DNA from: Eretmocerus hayati
Lineage: Eukaryota; Arthropoda; Insecta; Hymenoptera; Aphelinidae
DNA length: 64,000 nucleotides
Assembly (NCBI GenBank): GCA_029851415.1
Contig: CM056742.1
Location: 82,946,748-83,010,747, forward strand
Reading direction: 5' to 3'
A model generated the notes under the pieces. That model was given only the letters and a program-made list of their open reading frames with translations. It was not told the DNA's origin and did not search any database. The position numbers were made by a program, and so were the translations under genes. Position 1 is the stretch's first letter, and each line of letters begins with the position of its first letter. This document shows positions 11,116 to 22,101 of the stretch, piece after piece.

Positions 11116-12711
11116 GGTTCTTCCAAAAAATCACTGATGTCTCGCCGGGGTCACTTTGGAAGTCAAAACTGACAATTTCATCGTGTTTCTCGTGGAATTT
11201 CACGTTGAAATCATGTATTTTAATAATTTTTCGGCTTTAAAAGAAGCTATAAAAAATCACAGCGATCTCAGAGACACGAAGGGTTGGGAGGGCAAACTTC
11301 TCAGAATAGGCTTCTCAATGTTGATTGAAATAATGTTCGAGTGGCAAAACAGGATACGTCGTATACAGGGAGCGGCAAAAGTTTTTGCCTTTTTTTTATA
11401 TCAAAGATAGTAAATCCACGATGGTATCGTGGAAAATCGAGAGTTGGGATGTAACGCACACCCTACTCTTCATTATCTTTTAGGGGGGCTGTAAGTGTAC
11501 CCAACTTGCCCCCATATGTCGATCTCAAGATTGGGCACAATTTAACCTTAGTTCAAATTCTTTTCACATTCGTTATGTCGAAATATGACGAAATAAGTAG
11601 TCTAGATCGACCCCGAATCATTTCTGTGTTTCCCAGAAAAGTTAAAGTGATTTTTCCATTTTTCGTATTTCTAAAGGAAACGCGTTCAGTGCCATCAGTC
11701 TCAACGTACCTCAGCGCATTAGATTCCTCTTTCGGAAACCTTCAATAATTCTCCTCTCGAAAATGCAAAACTCGGATTTGGGGAGGATTTATGAGGAAAA
11801 TACCGAAATGATTTGTAGAACAAGAAAGCCGAAATCGGAGGTATCCAACATGCCCTCGTATGGTGATCACAAGAGGGCACGCTGTAAGACTCTTTTTATC
11901 ACGCAGAACGTATTTGTCACGTCAAAATAGGAAGAAAATATATTTTTGGTCAAGCACAAGTAAAGCCCCAAATGTAGTCGCACGCCGATGAGAACAATTT
12001 CATGCACTTTATCGACGACTTACATCGTTTTTGGGGACAAAATTAAGACAGCTCGTCTCTAATTGATTGAAACCAGACGTACTCTAGCTCAATTTTAAGG
12101 TCTTAAAATAAGCTTCATAATGAGCCAAAGTACATTAAAAAATGTTGAGGTAGACCAGAGCTGTTGAGGAAATTGCTAATGGGGGCATGTTGGGTACACC
12201 CTTTTGCAAACTCGCAAAAAAACATTTCTTGGCAAAATTGTGATGGCTCAGCTCGAGTTGGTCGAGATTGAACCTACCTTAGCTCGTTTTGAAGGCCTTG
12301 GAACAAGCTTCAAAGTAAGCTAAGGGACGTTGAAAAATATTCGAGTGGACAAAAACTATGGGCAAAACGGCTTAGAGGGGGGATATTAGGTACACTTACC
12401 TTATATATACGTGACCGTAAAAGCAACAAGAGAGAAAGGAGAAGGCTCAATCGGCCGAAAGTTGGTTTTCTCCTCCCAACAAAACAAAACCGAAAGCTAT
12501 ATGAATGATTTCCCCCTTCCACCTGTTCCATTAATTTTGGAGTATTTTTTTCTCTGGATCATTCATAGAATTAAATATAAAGTACGAAAATAGCAGTACT
12601 TCAAGTCAAGCGAGTTAGCAAATATTATAACAGTTATTTTATTACACTCTGAACCTTATCCAGGACAGACCGAAATCCTGATATACTTGTTCTGTATCCC
12701 CCACTGACACA

Positions 12712-12791
12712 TCCTCGATGGCGCAGTCGGCTAAGTGTCGTGGCTAGTGAGTTGCTGTAAGGTGAAGGGCCCAGGTTCAAATCCCCGTAAG
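12712..12791 (+). ncRNA. tRNA-derived Pol III promoter unit in the right arm
   Basis: Same unit as in the left arm: A-box 12719-12730, B-box 12774-12784. It transcribes outward, toward the element tip. Acceptor-stem pairing fails, arguing against a functional tRNA. Confidence 0.55.
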
Positions 12792-12914
12792 TGCAAATTT
12801 TTAATGATTTAATTACGTTTTTTCTTAATCTAGTTGCGACACTTAACCACCTAGAACATGAAAAATTAGCCTAGAAAGCTTGGAGAGGAATTTATTTTTA
12901 ATAAATAAATTTTA

Positions 12915-13050
12915 AAATATCAGCTGAGATCACAGCTGAGAATTCAGCTGTGAATTTGGCATGAGAAATCAGCTGTGATCTCAGCTGAGATCTCAGCTGT
13001 GAATTCACCTGTGATCTCAGCTGATTTCTCAGCTGAGAAATCAGCTGCTT
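12915..13050. promoter_or_regulatory. right subterminal CAGCTG cluster
   Basis: Mirror of the left cluster, with the same order of CAGCTG words leading into the terminal CGGCAGGGA. It probably also folds as a long hairpin, because each word is its own reverse complement. Confidence 0.6.
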
Positions 13051-13549
13051 TTTTTCGGCAGGGATGAATTCCAATCAATCGTGTCCACAATTCTACATTA
13101 TTCTTCTGAAGTTCCAACTCGAAGAAGTACTTGAGGAATATTCTGCTTGTTGGAAAATCTATTCTTCATTCAAGGTCTGAATTAGAAATTATGACTGAAC
13201 TATAAGGTACAGTGATTTCCAAATATTCTTAATCACTTTGAAGAATTTCCTCAATCTATCCATCATACAGTCTTTATTGCTTTCACACATCTCCCAACCA
13301 CAAAATCAAAAGAATTGCCGAAAGCGTACTCTACTTCATTCGACTGGAGACACCCATAGACCTTGTAATATTATGGAGCCTGTCTAATCTCTTACTGAGG
13401 GGGGTATTAAATAACCTATAGCTCACAGCATAATGATATAACCAAAATAGGATAATTTCAACCTTCCAGGGGTTACAAATTGGAAGTACAAATTTTTGAG
13501 TTTTCACTTTTGTTTACTTTGAATTTTGTTCAACATTTTTGTCTCAGAC

Positions 13550-15130
13550 CTTCCAATACTTGATAATAAGTTAGTTCAGGACCTCATCTCTTTGACCTTC
13601 AAAGCATAATATAAGGTTTATCAAAATACGTCAGAAAATATCTTGTAGAAAAGTGTAGGGCTATAAGCATATTAGAGTATACCTATATAGATAGCTGTGG
13701 CTAATTTTGGACATTAGCCACCTTAAACTCTATTAATATGAGGGAATAGGACCACAATTCCATCATTTGAATGCTTATACAACTTTTGAGCCATTGGGCG
13801 AGCAAAAGTTTCAAAGGGGAAGTCGACAGTCGATTATCCACATAGCCGTCATTGGGTATATCATTGCTGTTCTTGAGGAAAGCTATGAAATACATCTCTG
13901 CCATTGAACCAGTAGCTTAACAACAAGTTATAGGCCCAAGAAATTACACTGCCAATCATCTTTCACTTTATGAAAAAGTAAAGTCAGTAAATATTGTAAT
14001 TCCATTTTTGAACAATTTTGTTTCTGTCATAATAACTTTGAAAGTAAACAAGATTCAGAGCTGAAATTTTGCCCACATCTTAATGAGGCCAAAATCTCCA
14101 AACAACTTTCTCAGTTTTTCCTCATTCAGTCTTGAAATAAAATTATTACAGTAAACCCATAGTACTGCCAGCTAAAGGTTAGAATATACCTATATACATT
14201 GTGGCAACCTATTTTACTTATTTAGCCATCCCAAAACTCACCTATGAGGATAGTGAAAACGCAGTAGCACTGTGTAGACGTTTCAGCTTCTTTCTAGCCA
14301 TTGGGTAAGGAGGTGTAGACAGGGGAAGTCGAAAACAAGTGTATCCAGATAGCCGTCGAAGAGTATCATCATACCATTTTGTAGGAAATTTAAGTCAATA
14401 GATTGCTGACATAGAGTCAACTACCTTGGAGTAGTCTACAGGTCCAGTAGAACACGTTTTCATTTTCCATTCACCTTCTGCAAGTTCAAAATCAACAATT
14501 TTGAAATTTCAATTTTGACAATTTTTGTTTCAGCCATAACATAAAAAATAGAAAAGATACAAAGTTGAGACTTTGTGTACACCTAAAGGAGACCAAAATC
14601 TAGAAAGTAATTTCTCAGTTTTTCCAAATTTGGCTTAGAAGTTGAAATAATCATAAAGTAAACAAACATGTAATTCCATGTAGGTTAGTTTATCTGTATA
14701 CATACTCGATAAGGGAAATGCACTAGTAAATAGGTAGATATGAAAAAGAGGGATCAGAACACTCATAGATACTTCCTAAACAATTGATTACTATTGTTTT
14801 AGCTAGTTAGTGGTAATAGCCATTGGAAAATCAGTCAGCCGTTGACTGGTACTATTATACTGTGTTGAGGGTGTGCTGAATATCACACTTTTGCCAGGGT
14901 ACCAGCTATTAGGTAGTAGTCTGTAGACCCAGAGAACCACTCTCAAACACCATCCACTTTTTGGAAACCTAATTCATAAATTTTGAGTTTCAAGTTTTCA
15001 AACTTCCTTGTTTTGATTAGAATTTGAAGAGTAAATGAGATTCAGAATTGAACTTTTATACACACACAGAAGAAGCCAAAAACTACAAACAATTTTCTCA
15101 CATTACTGAAATGTATCTCCAGAATTCAAC
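13550..15130. repeat. three degenerate tandem copies of a ~0.5-kb unit
   Basis: Blocks recur about every 490-520 bases. 'cattgg...gtcgac/gtcgaaa..tatccacatagccgtc' occurs near 13792, 14298 and 14818. 'gaggccaaaatct..aaacaactttctcagttttt' occurs near 14088, 14590 and 15070. 'tttgtt..gaca' words follow each. There are no open frames of note. 13065-13550 is AT-rich with nothing recognised. Confidence 0.55.
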
Positions 15131-15429
15131 AATAGCAGAGTCGAAATTTTGAATGAGTTTTTAGTTGACCCGCTGATAATAACTTTCTCTGCAAAACTCA
15201 TCTTCTTGGCATATCTGAGTTTGAATAATAATCACTCAATAGAATAGAATATATATCTAAATACAGTGACAAATACATAACAACTTACCTTGACATTTAA
15301 CAAATTACTCAGTAGATAACAGTTGAGGCAGATCTTGGTAATTTGGCTGATTCAATTGTGATTATTTGCTTCTTAGCTATTTGATTATAAATTCAACATC
15401 GCACTTGTTTTTCCTTTCATAGAAAATTT

Positions 15430-15950
15430 GTTTAAAAACAGAATAGAAGTACGCGTTGTGCGTACGTATGAGTTGTTTGAGTCATCACTTGTTGCATATA
15501 GTACGTTACTTCTCGCATTAGGCTTAGACTATATCAGAGCCCTTCAGACGGATCTGCGTCCAGGGTATATATTGTGCCGTGCCCACCTCGAACTCCGTCG
15601 AGTCTTCAAAGTATCAAGTAACTTTCATCTCGCCAATCATAGCGATTGTTGGGGAGTCGCTCCTAAGCTCATTCCCTATAGTAATTTGCTCACGCAGAAT
15701 TCACAAAATGAGGTGCTTCGAGGACGACGAGTACCCTGCTGCAAAAGTTCGATTGGATTCGATAGAAAAACACTCAATCGATCTGAATCTAGAAACTTAT
15801 GATGAATTTGAAACATGATTTTCAGGATTGGAGAAGATTGGAGTTCAATCGCGATCAATGATGTTGATCGGGATTCAAACAGTGTTGACCAATCTTTACC
15901 AATGCCGACTATACGCATTGAGAGAGAGATTGCCAACCCTTACGAAAAAA
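15430..15950 (+). other. unrecognised coding-like patch
   Basis: A short frame from an ATG near 15707 (MRCFEDDEYPAAKVRLDS...) ends at 15816. After a TTTTCAG acceptor-like site (15820-15826) another open run follows (IGEDWSSIAINDVDRDSNSVDQ...) until it enters the satellite. Acidic composition and codon texture look protein-like, but I recognise no family and no matching donor. It could be a decayed gag or exon remnant. Confidence 0.2.
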
Positions 15951-18500
15951 TTATGCAAGAATTCATGCAGGAAATCCATGCATGAATTCCTGCATGAATC
16001 CATGCATTAATTGATGCAGAAAAATGTACATGAATTGCTGCTTAGATTTCGCGGTCAAGTCCCTGCATGAATTCATGCATGATCGAATTCCTGGAGTTTC
16101 TGTGCTTAGCGAATTCCTGCATGAATTTATGCATGATTGAATTCCTGGAATTTTCGCGGTCAGCAAATTCCTGCATGAATTTCTGTCCTCTGTTTCATGA
16201 ATTCCCGTCTAAAATTGTTATATTATTCAGAAATTCTCGCCATGTATCATGCATTACTCCCTTGCGACACGATTCTGGATGAGTGTATCCCTGCATGAAT
16301 TCATGCATGAATTCATGCAGTAGGATCTACGTGAAGTGCTGCTCGAATTTTACGGACAAATACTGGCATGAATTCATGCATGATTCGTTCCCAAGAATAA
16401 TGCATGAATTGCTGCTTGAATTTCGCGGCCAAGTCCCTGCATGAATTTATGCATGATCGAATTCCTGGAAATTCCGTGCTAAGCGACTTCCTGCATGAAT
16501 TTCTGTCCTCTGTTTCATGAATTCCCGTCTCTGATCGTTATATTACTCAGAAATTCTCGCCATGTATCATGCATTACTCCCCTTGCGACACGATTCTGGA
16601 TGAGTGTATCCCTGCATGAATTCATGCATGAATTCATGCAGTAGGATCTACGTGAAGTGCTGCTCGAATTTTATGCAAAAATACTGGCATGAATTCATGC
16701 ATGATTCGTTCCCAAGAATAATGCATGAATTGCTGCTTGAATTTCGCGGTCAAGTCCCTGCATGAATTCATGCATGATCGAATTCCTGGAATTCCCGTGC
16801 GTAGCAAATTCCCGCATGAATTTATGCATGATTGAATTCCTGGAATTTCCGTGCTCAGAAAATTCCTACATGAATTTCTGTCCTCCGTTTCATGAATTTC
16901 TGTCTCAGATCGTTATATTACTCAGAAATTCTATCAATGAATTCATGCATCACTTCCCTCGCGACACGTCTCTGGATGAGTGTATCCCTGCATAAATTCA
17001 TGCACGAATTTATGCAGTAGGATCTACGTGAAGTGCTGCTCGAGTTTGACGGACAAATACTGGCACGAATTCATGCATGATTGGTTCCCAAGAATAATAC
17101 ATGAATTGCTGCTTAAATTTCGCGGTCAAGTACCTGCATGAATTCATGCATGATTGAATTTCTAGAATTTCCCGTGCTCATCAAATCCCTGCATGAATTT
17201 CTGTCCTCTGTTTCATGGCGTTTCTATCGTGGATCGTTACATTGCTGATGCAGAAATTTCCTACATGAATTCATGCATGATTCTTCTCCTAATAGTCCTC
17301 GGAATGATCGAATCTCTGCACAAATTCATGCACCAATTGATGTAGAGAAATCTGCATGAATTGCTGCTTGAATCCCGCGGACAACTACCTGCATGGATCT
17401 ATGCATTATTCAATTCCTACAATTTGCTGTGATCAACGTACCAGACTACGTGCAAGAATTTCTGTCCTCAGTTTGATGATATGTTCCTGTCTCTGATCGC
17501 TCCATCGCTTATACGGAAATTCTCTACATGAATTCATGTATTACTTTTGTCCCAACACGTATTAGAATGAGTCAATCCCTGCATGAATCAGTAGATGATT
17601 CAATTTGACAAAATTTTTCGTAATCAGTGAATTCCCGCATGGAATTCTGCAATCTATTCAACGTTTCTGTTTCCGATTTTCACACCGCTCAAGCAGGGAT
17701 GTTCTACGTGAATTCATGCATCACTCTCCTATCGTCATACCAAATTTTTGCATAGATTGACGCGTTGTTTGATGCTCAAGGTCTCTCATGAGCCGTGAAT
17801 AACTGCGTGAATACATAATCCGATCCCCGATGATTGTTCGAATCTTCGATTTTCAGATCAACAATGCACGGATTGATTCGTTGTCGTTGTTTGGAGAGCA
17901 TGTTATGGAGAAGTGTACATGCGTATCGAAAGAGATCATGCTTGGAGTCGGAATGAGATCCTTCATGTAAATGGGCCTGGCAAATTGCTCTTCTAACTTT
18001 TGCAAGGGAATCATCCTGCATGAATTTATGCATGATTCCTCTCCTGGCACACTCCGGAGTTGATGAATCTCTGCATTGATTCATGCATGATTCGCTGTCC
18101 GGAATTCTTCGTGATTGGTGGATTTCTATATGAATTATTCAATCTTTGTTCAATGTTCCAATCTCTGGTCGTTATAAGTCCCATCCAGGAATGGATCTGT
18201 CAATGTAGTTCGCACAAGCATCTTAAGAGAAAGTATGCATGATCCATTCATTAATTTTTCAAAGTATCATGCACGAATCTTGCATATTTTTCTCCAGAAA
18301 GTTTTCTATACATTTTATGTCTCGATTTCACGAAAACTCTCTGCATGGATTCATGCATGACTCCCTTCAAGGTACTCTTGCGCAGATCTATGCATAATTT
18401 GCTGCCAGGAATTTTTAATGTCAGGCGATGCCCGCATGGATTGTTCGATCCGTGATGAATATTGGAATCTTCATTCGTCATTTCATTTATGTGGGGATGT
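15950..18500. repeat. satellite built on the palindrome TGCATGAATTCATGCA
   Basis: The core word, often extended as cctgcatgaattcatgcatga, occurs dozens of times. Between 16080 and 17250 it sits in a higher-order unit of about 320-375 bp, marked by 'gtaggatctacgtgaagtgctgctcga' at about 16320, 16642 and 17018. Further right the copies decay. Most open frames here read as runs of Met-Asn-Ser-Cys-Met and are artefacts of the repeat. Confidence 0.85.
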
Positions 18501-19770
18501 ATCTATGAATGACACTTAGGCAGAATCTTTAGGGGCAAGTGCGTCCATTCATCAGAAAATTCATTCATGAGTAGATCCCTCAGGGGGATTAGAGTGAATC
18601 CTCCCCAATTTTGCGATGAAGTTCCTGTATGAAATTCTCCCTCTCTAGTGGCTTACTAAGATGAGTGAATACCTGAAAAGATTCAAGCATGATTTTGATT
18701 TGATTTCTGGGATATTCCACGATCGGCCCATTTTTGGGAACGTTTTCTGATTGTTAGATCGTGCATGCAGGGATGGATTTGTGAATGGCGTTTTAGGAGT
18801 ATTTTAGTCAATAGCGTGCATGCGTTTATAAGGGGATTGATGCATCATCATTACATGAGGTTATCGTGATGAATGCGAGGATTCACCTTTCCAATCTCAC
18901 GAGAACTTCCTGCATGGATTAAGGATCAATCCCCTCGTCTCGCCTTCCCCAGGGAAGCAAATTTCTTGCATCGAAATGTTTCGATTCCTAAGTTTCTCCT
19001 CGAACCGTGGATCCTTACATATGTCGATCTGTGTTGTGTGTTCCAATCTTCCACTGTCGTACCAGCCATGCAGGAATAATGAGTTCGTAGATGCCCTACG
19101 GAAAATATCCTACGGTGGGAGTACAGATGATTCCTTCCAGGGCATTGATGCATGAAGCGTGCATCTTGTCTTGTAAGTTTTTTGCATCATTCCCTATACG
19201 CAACCTCTCACGCAAGCAATTTACTGCACGAATTCATGTATGATCCGATTGACGATATTCCGGCGATCAGTTGATGATGGCATCGATTTCGCAACCTATG
19301 ATCGATGTTCCGGCCAGTGCTAAACTGATTGCCTTCGCAGGGATTGATCGGCATATTCTCCTGAGCATCAGACTCGGATGATACAGTATATGGGAACTCT
19401 TACAGGGATTCATGCATCGTTCAAGATCAAGATCTCATGAATTAAAATTTGAGGATCATGTCGAAGAAGGATTTTTCGGTGGTGCGGGTACTCACCTCAA
19501 GCCTCGTCTGTTATTGGCCGATATTCTATCACTTGAATTCGCGTGCCACTAGCGTACAAGTATTTTGTGAACACCCAACGTATACTCAATGTGGCAGCTC
19601 GTGGGAGAAGGCGCTCGCCTAAGCACGCTCTCCATGGAGCAGTGATTAAGGATTGTTCACGCATAAATTTCATGAACGCCCCCACCCCCCCCCAACGATC
19701 TAAGCTGACCTTTTTTCAATCAATTGATTGGGTTCGGCATTTCCAGATACATGGCGTAAAGACACAAGCT
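18500..19770. other. diluted satellite and unassigned sequence
   Basis: Occasional atgcatga words continue from the satellite. A C-run lies at 19679-19695. No gene or element boundary is recognised. Confidence 0.4.
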
Positions 19771-19774
19771 AACA

Positions 19775-20020
19775 AGGGGAGGTTCAATCTTGCGGAACAC
19801 GGATCTTTATCAAACTCTGGGAATCATCTTGTTTGGGTGAGAAATGGAAGTATTTCCAAGGGTTTGATCTCATGGGCCTCCTATCCCGAGATACAGCTGT
19901 AGAGGTTAACATTGTTACTATATCTATACATACAATTTCTCAACATTGGCCTATGTCGGCAATGTTAATCTCTTCAGCTGTATCTCAGAGTAGCAGGCCC
20001 ATGGGATCAAAACCTTGGAC
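19775..20020. repeat. hairpin-ended dispersed repeat, copy 1
   Basis: 19856-19914 and 19960-20018 are inverted copies (ccaagggtttgatc...cattg against caatg...gatcaaaaccttgg), with a 45-bp loop. The preceding 19775-19915 matches 62268-62405 (aaggggaggttcaatctt / gaatcat / tccaag / gatacagctatagaggtt), so this is a mobile repeat with two copies in the window. Confidence 0.65.
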
Positions 20021-20743
20021 ATACCTTCATTTTGCACAAAAATAAGATGATTCCCAAGGTAAGGTAAGGTCCCAAAGTCGTCTGAACAGTGCTTCCTACG
20101 ACTTCAATAACGATATCCTCGGAAACGTGCTGTGATGGGGCGATTCTGACAACGGAGTCTGTATCAGAGTGCCAAACAGCAAGAGGAATGACTTTCATAT
20201 ATGTCCATCTATACAGAGGAGGTTGGAATTTGTAGACTATTGTAATCGATCGGAAGAGTGTGTATAGGGAAGTGGGAACTTCTGGATCTGAAGGTACACG
20301 TAAAGTCAGTGAACTCCGTCTCCCGGAGCAATTGAGTACCCTGAGATGAAACTCATCAGGTTACGCTAATATATGTCCCAGAAGATTCCTTGGTCGAACC
20401 CGGAATTTCAGCTAGCGTTGTATCGATACGATAACTATCCTACTGAACCCCATTCTATAGGAAACTCGTCTACTCCGATCAAAGATCAATTCCTAGCTGC
20501 CATGTTTTCTCCCACGGAATTGAATCCATTCCTGTCATCATGCTCTCCTTGTACTCAAGGCAATTGAAGCCACTCAATTGTGGTCCTTAAGTCGACTCAA
20601 GGCAACTCTGGTGATATGCAGGTATCAACGATTATATTGGGGAAGCTCATATAATATGTGAGATTTCCATAAATTCCTCATCAACAAACGATATATACAA
20701 TAGTACATTGAAAACTGTATGGTGACCCGTCATAATGTTGAGT

Positions 20744-20838
20744 TCATCCATGTGCATATGCTAGTTTGTTTCCAGCACAATAATTGAAGGTCCTTTTCCA
20801 ACGTTTATCTTTTTTACTAAACAGTTTGTAACATAAAT
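20744..20838 (-). CDS. BEN-domain protein, last coding exon
   Basis: Final exon of the minus-strand BEN gene. It starts after a strong acceptor (TTCTCATTTCAG, AG at 20840-20839). It completes an Asn codon with the upstream exon and adds about 30 residues (LCYKLFSKKDKRWKRTF..., NKLAYAHG) before TGA at 20746-20744. The basic, aromatic helix-like tail is what is expected after the 'LDKKRLHAAY' motif at the C-terminal end of a BEN domain. The intron to the previous exon is only 133 bp (20839-20971). I see no canonical AATAAA close downstream on the minus strand; an AATATA variant lies near 20634. Confidence 0.7.
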
Positions 20839-20971
20839 CTGAAATGAGAATTATAGTTTCATGATTTCCACTTAGAGAGATTGGATATTCGTGTACTATC
20901 GCTCATATTGAAGTATGAGACCAGTTATTATATTCAGAGTGAGGTACCGAGAGAAAACGAAGAATACTCAC

Positions 20972-21248
20972 TATATGCGGCGTGTAACCTTTTTTTATCA
21001 AGCCCAGGCCTGGGTGCTTTATCTTTATTGGCGTTGCATTTCGCGCCTGTGACCGAGCATGTAGCCATTTCTTCCTCTGAGAATAATAATGGTAAGATTG
21101 CAGATGTAAAACCTTCAATGGTTGTTTCCCTCGATACAGTGTCTACAGTTGATTTTTTTATCACATAATCTGTGTCCCAATGAGTTTGATACTTTTTTCT
21201 CGTTACTCTCGTATCCGTAACTTCTGTTTTCACTCCCGGACTATTCTC
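20972..21248 (-). CDS. BEN-domain protein, BEN exon
   Basis: BEN domains are found in chromatin and transcription proteins, where they bind DNA or mediate protein contacts. This 277-nt exon begins in phase 0 after ATCCCAATAG (AG at 21250-21249). It ends at a strong donor, A|GTGAGTAT (20971-20970), in phase 1. It encodes 92 residues; the second half reads AILPLLFSEEEMATCSVTG, then a CNANKDKAPRPGLDKKRLHAAY stretch, the classic BEN pattern (hydrophobic-LF-EEL-A-SVTG-K-LD-KL-AI). The first half, with Lys/Thr/Val, is a less conserved lead-in. Reading joins 29313..29168 upstream and 20838..20744 downstream without loss of frame. The copia element at 21604-28183 lies in the intron directly upstream. 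Confidence 0.8.
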
Positions 21249-21603
21249 CTATTGGGATAAGATACTTCTTTAGTATTTTTATGACTCATATGACGATGGT
21301 CGAAGATATCTCTGGAGTAAATCGATTCCGTTACACAAATTCATTACCCAGAGATGGGTTCTGGAATGAAGATTTTGAATTGAATCTAAATTCACAATCG
21401 AACAATTGCTCTACGGTATCTCGATCTCTTTTTCGAGGCTCAGAAGCGCTCTCAAAATTTCGGATATCACGCTACACGAAGAAGAAGCTTCTAGAATTCT
21501 CACCAGAACGGGGTTTTAAACAGCGGAGTAAAGACCACGCTCGTATAATTTTTCGTGTCATCGTCATTTCTCATCATTCCCCTATGGTAGCCTTTGTTCA
21601 ACT

Positions 21604-21906
21604 TGTTGTGATATATGTACATTCAGTTGTGACACTGACATTAGCAGAAGCTATTAGGTAGTTGTGTAAGAAAACTGCCCTACCGACTTTGGCGATGGCA
21701 CCACGAGATGATGAATATGAATTTGTGCGAATGAGGAAAAGTGCTGCGCGAAGTCCAGCAGATCGGATAAGAACGTTGTGAGAGAAAGATGTATAAGGGA
21801 GCGTAGAACTCGGAGCAAGAATTGAATGGATAATACTTACTGCAACAAGTGTTATTCAATTGAAGAAGTCCACAACGATCCATGGGAAGTACCTCTTTTC
21901 CCAACA
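21604..21906 (+). repeat. copia 5' LTR
   Basis: A 303-bp repeat, matching 27882-28183 end to end with many substitutions. It is bounded on the left by CAACT and on the right by the primer-binding site. Confidence 0.9.
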
Positions 21907-21918
21907 TGGTAGCAGTTG
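21907..21918 (+). other. copia primer-binding site
   Basis: TGGTAGCAG immediately after the LTR fits the 3' end or internal region of initiator tRNA-Met, the primer used by copia-type elements. Confidence 0.7.
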
Positions 21919-22101
21919 CTGAGGTTATAGATGTGGGAAAGTTCTACTGATCATTTGATGGAAAGCGGGATTGGTGGAGAAATTGAAGATACGGCGTAAG
22001 AGTCAGAAAAAAGTGGAGAATCGTTAATAAGTCAAATTGAGTCTCAAGGCAGTGGAGATATAAAAATATTAAACGGAAAAGCTCCCAGAGAAATAGACGG
22101 A

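Larger units (their letters stand above)
3986..13064. mobile_element. 9.08-kb DNA-transposon-like element with giant terminal inverted repeats
   Basis: Both ends start TCCCTGCCG and mirror each other for about 2.17 kb. The flanking 4-mer TGAA (3982-3985 and 13065-13068) is a direct duplication, so this is a unit that inserted. The two arms (3986-6155 and 10652-13064, the latter enlarged by a 244-bp insertion) differ by only scattered single bases by eye. The interior (6156-10651) has no recognisable transposase. It holds a palindromic MITE, a CCCACACAGCATG-ended element and unassigned sequence. A 4-bp duplication is known for several superfamilies (Sola, Chapaev, Ginger), but the sequence does not let me choose. 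Best described as a non-autonomous or unknown-class large-TIR element. Confidence 0.8.
10652..13064 (-). repeat. right giant TIR arm of the 9.08-kb element
   Basis: Reverse complement of 3986-6155, interrupted by a 237-bp LINE-tail insertion (10879-11115) that the left arm lacks. Mismatches to the left arm are sparse (for example near 12418, 12473, 12691 and 12806), so the arms are about 99% alike by eye. Confidence 0.85.

Noticed and set aside
3986..13064. Polinton/Maverick element
   Set aside because: Long TIRs and size prompted the idea, but there is a 4-bp rather than 6-bp duplication and no polymerase B, integrase or capsid genes.
15950..18500. CRISPR-like array
   Set aside because: Repeats are palindromic and irregularly spaced, in a eukaryotic context with no cas genes; it is satellite DNA.
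20007..20198. Minus-strand frame with HVSEDIVIEVVGSTVQTTLG
   Set aside because: Protein-like for about 45 residues, but it lies downstream of the BEN stop, runs into the hairpin repeat and has no splice or domain support.
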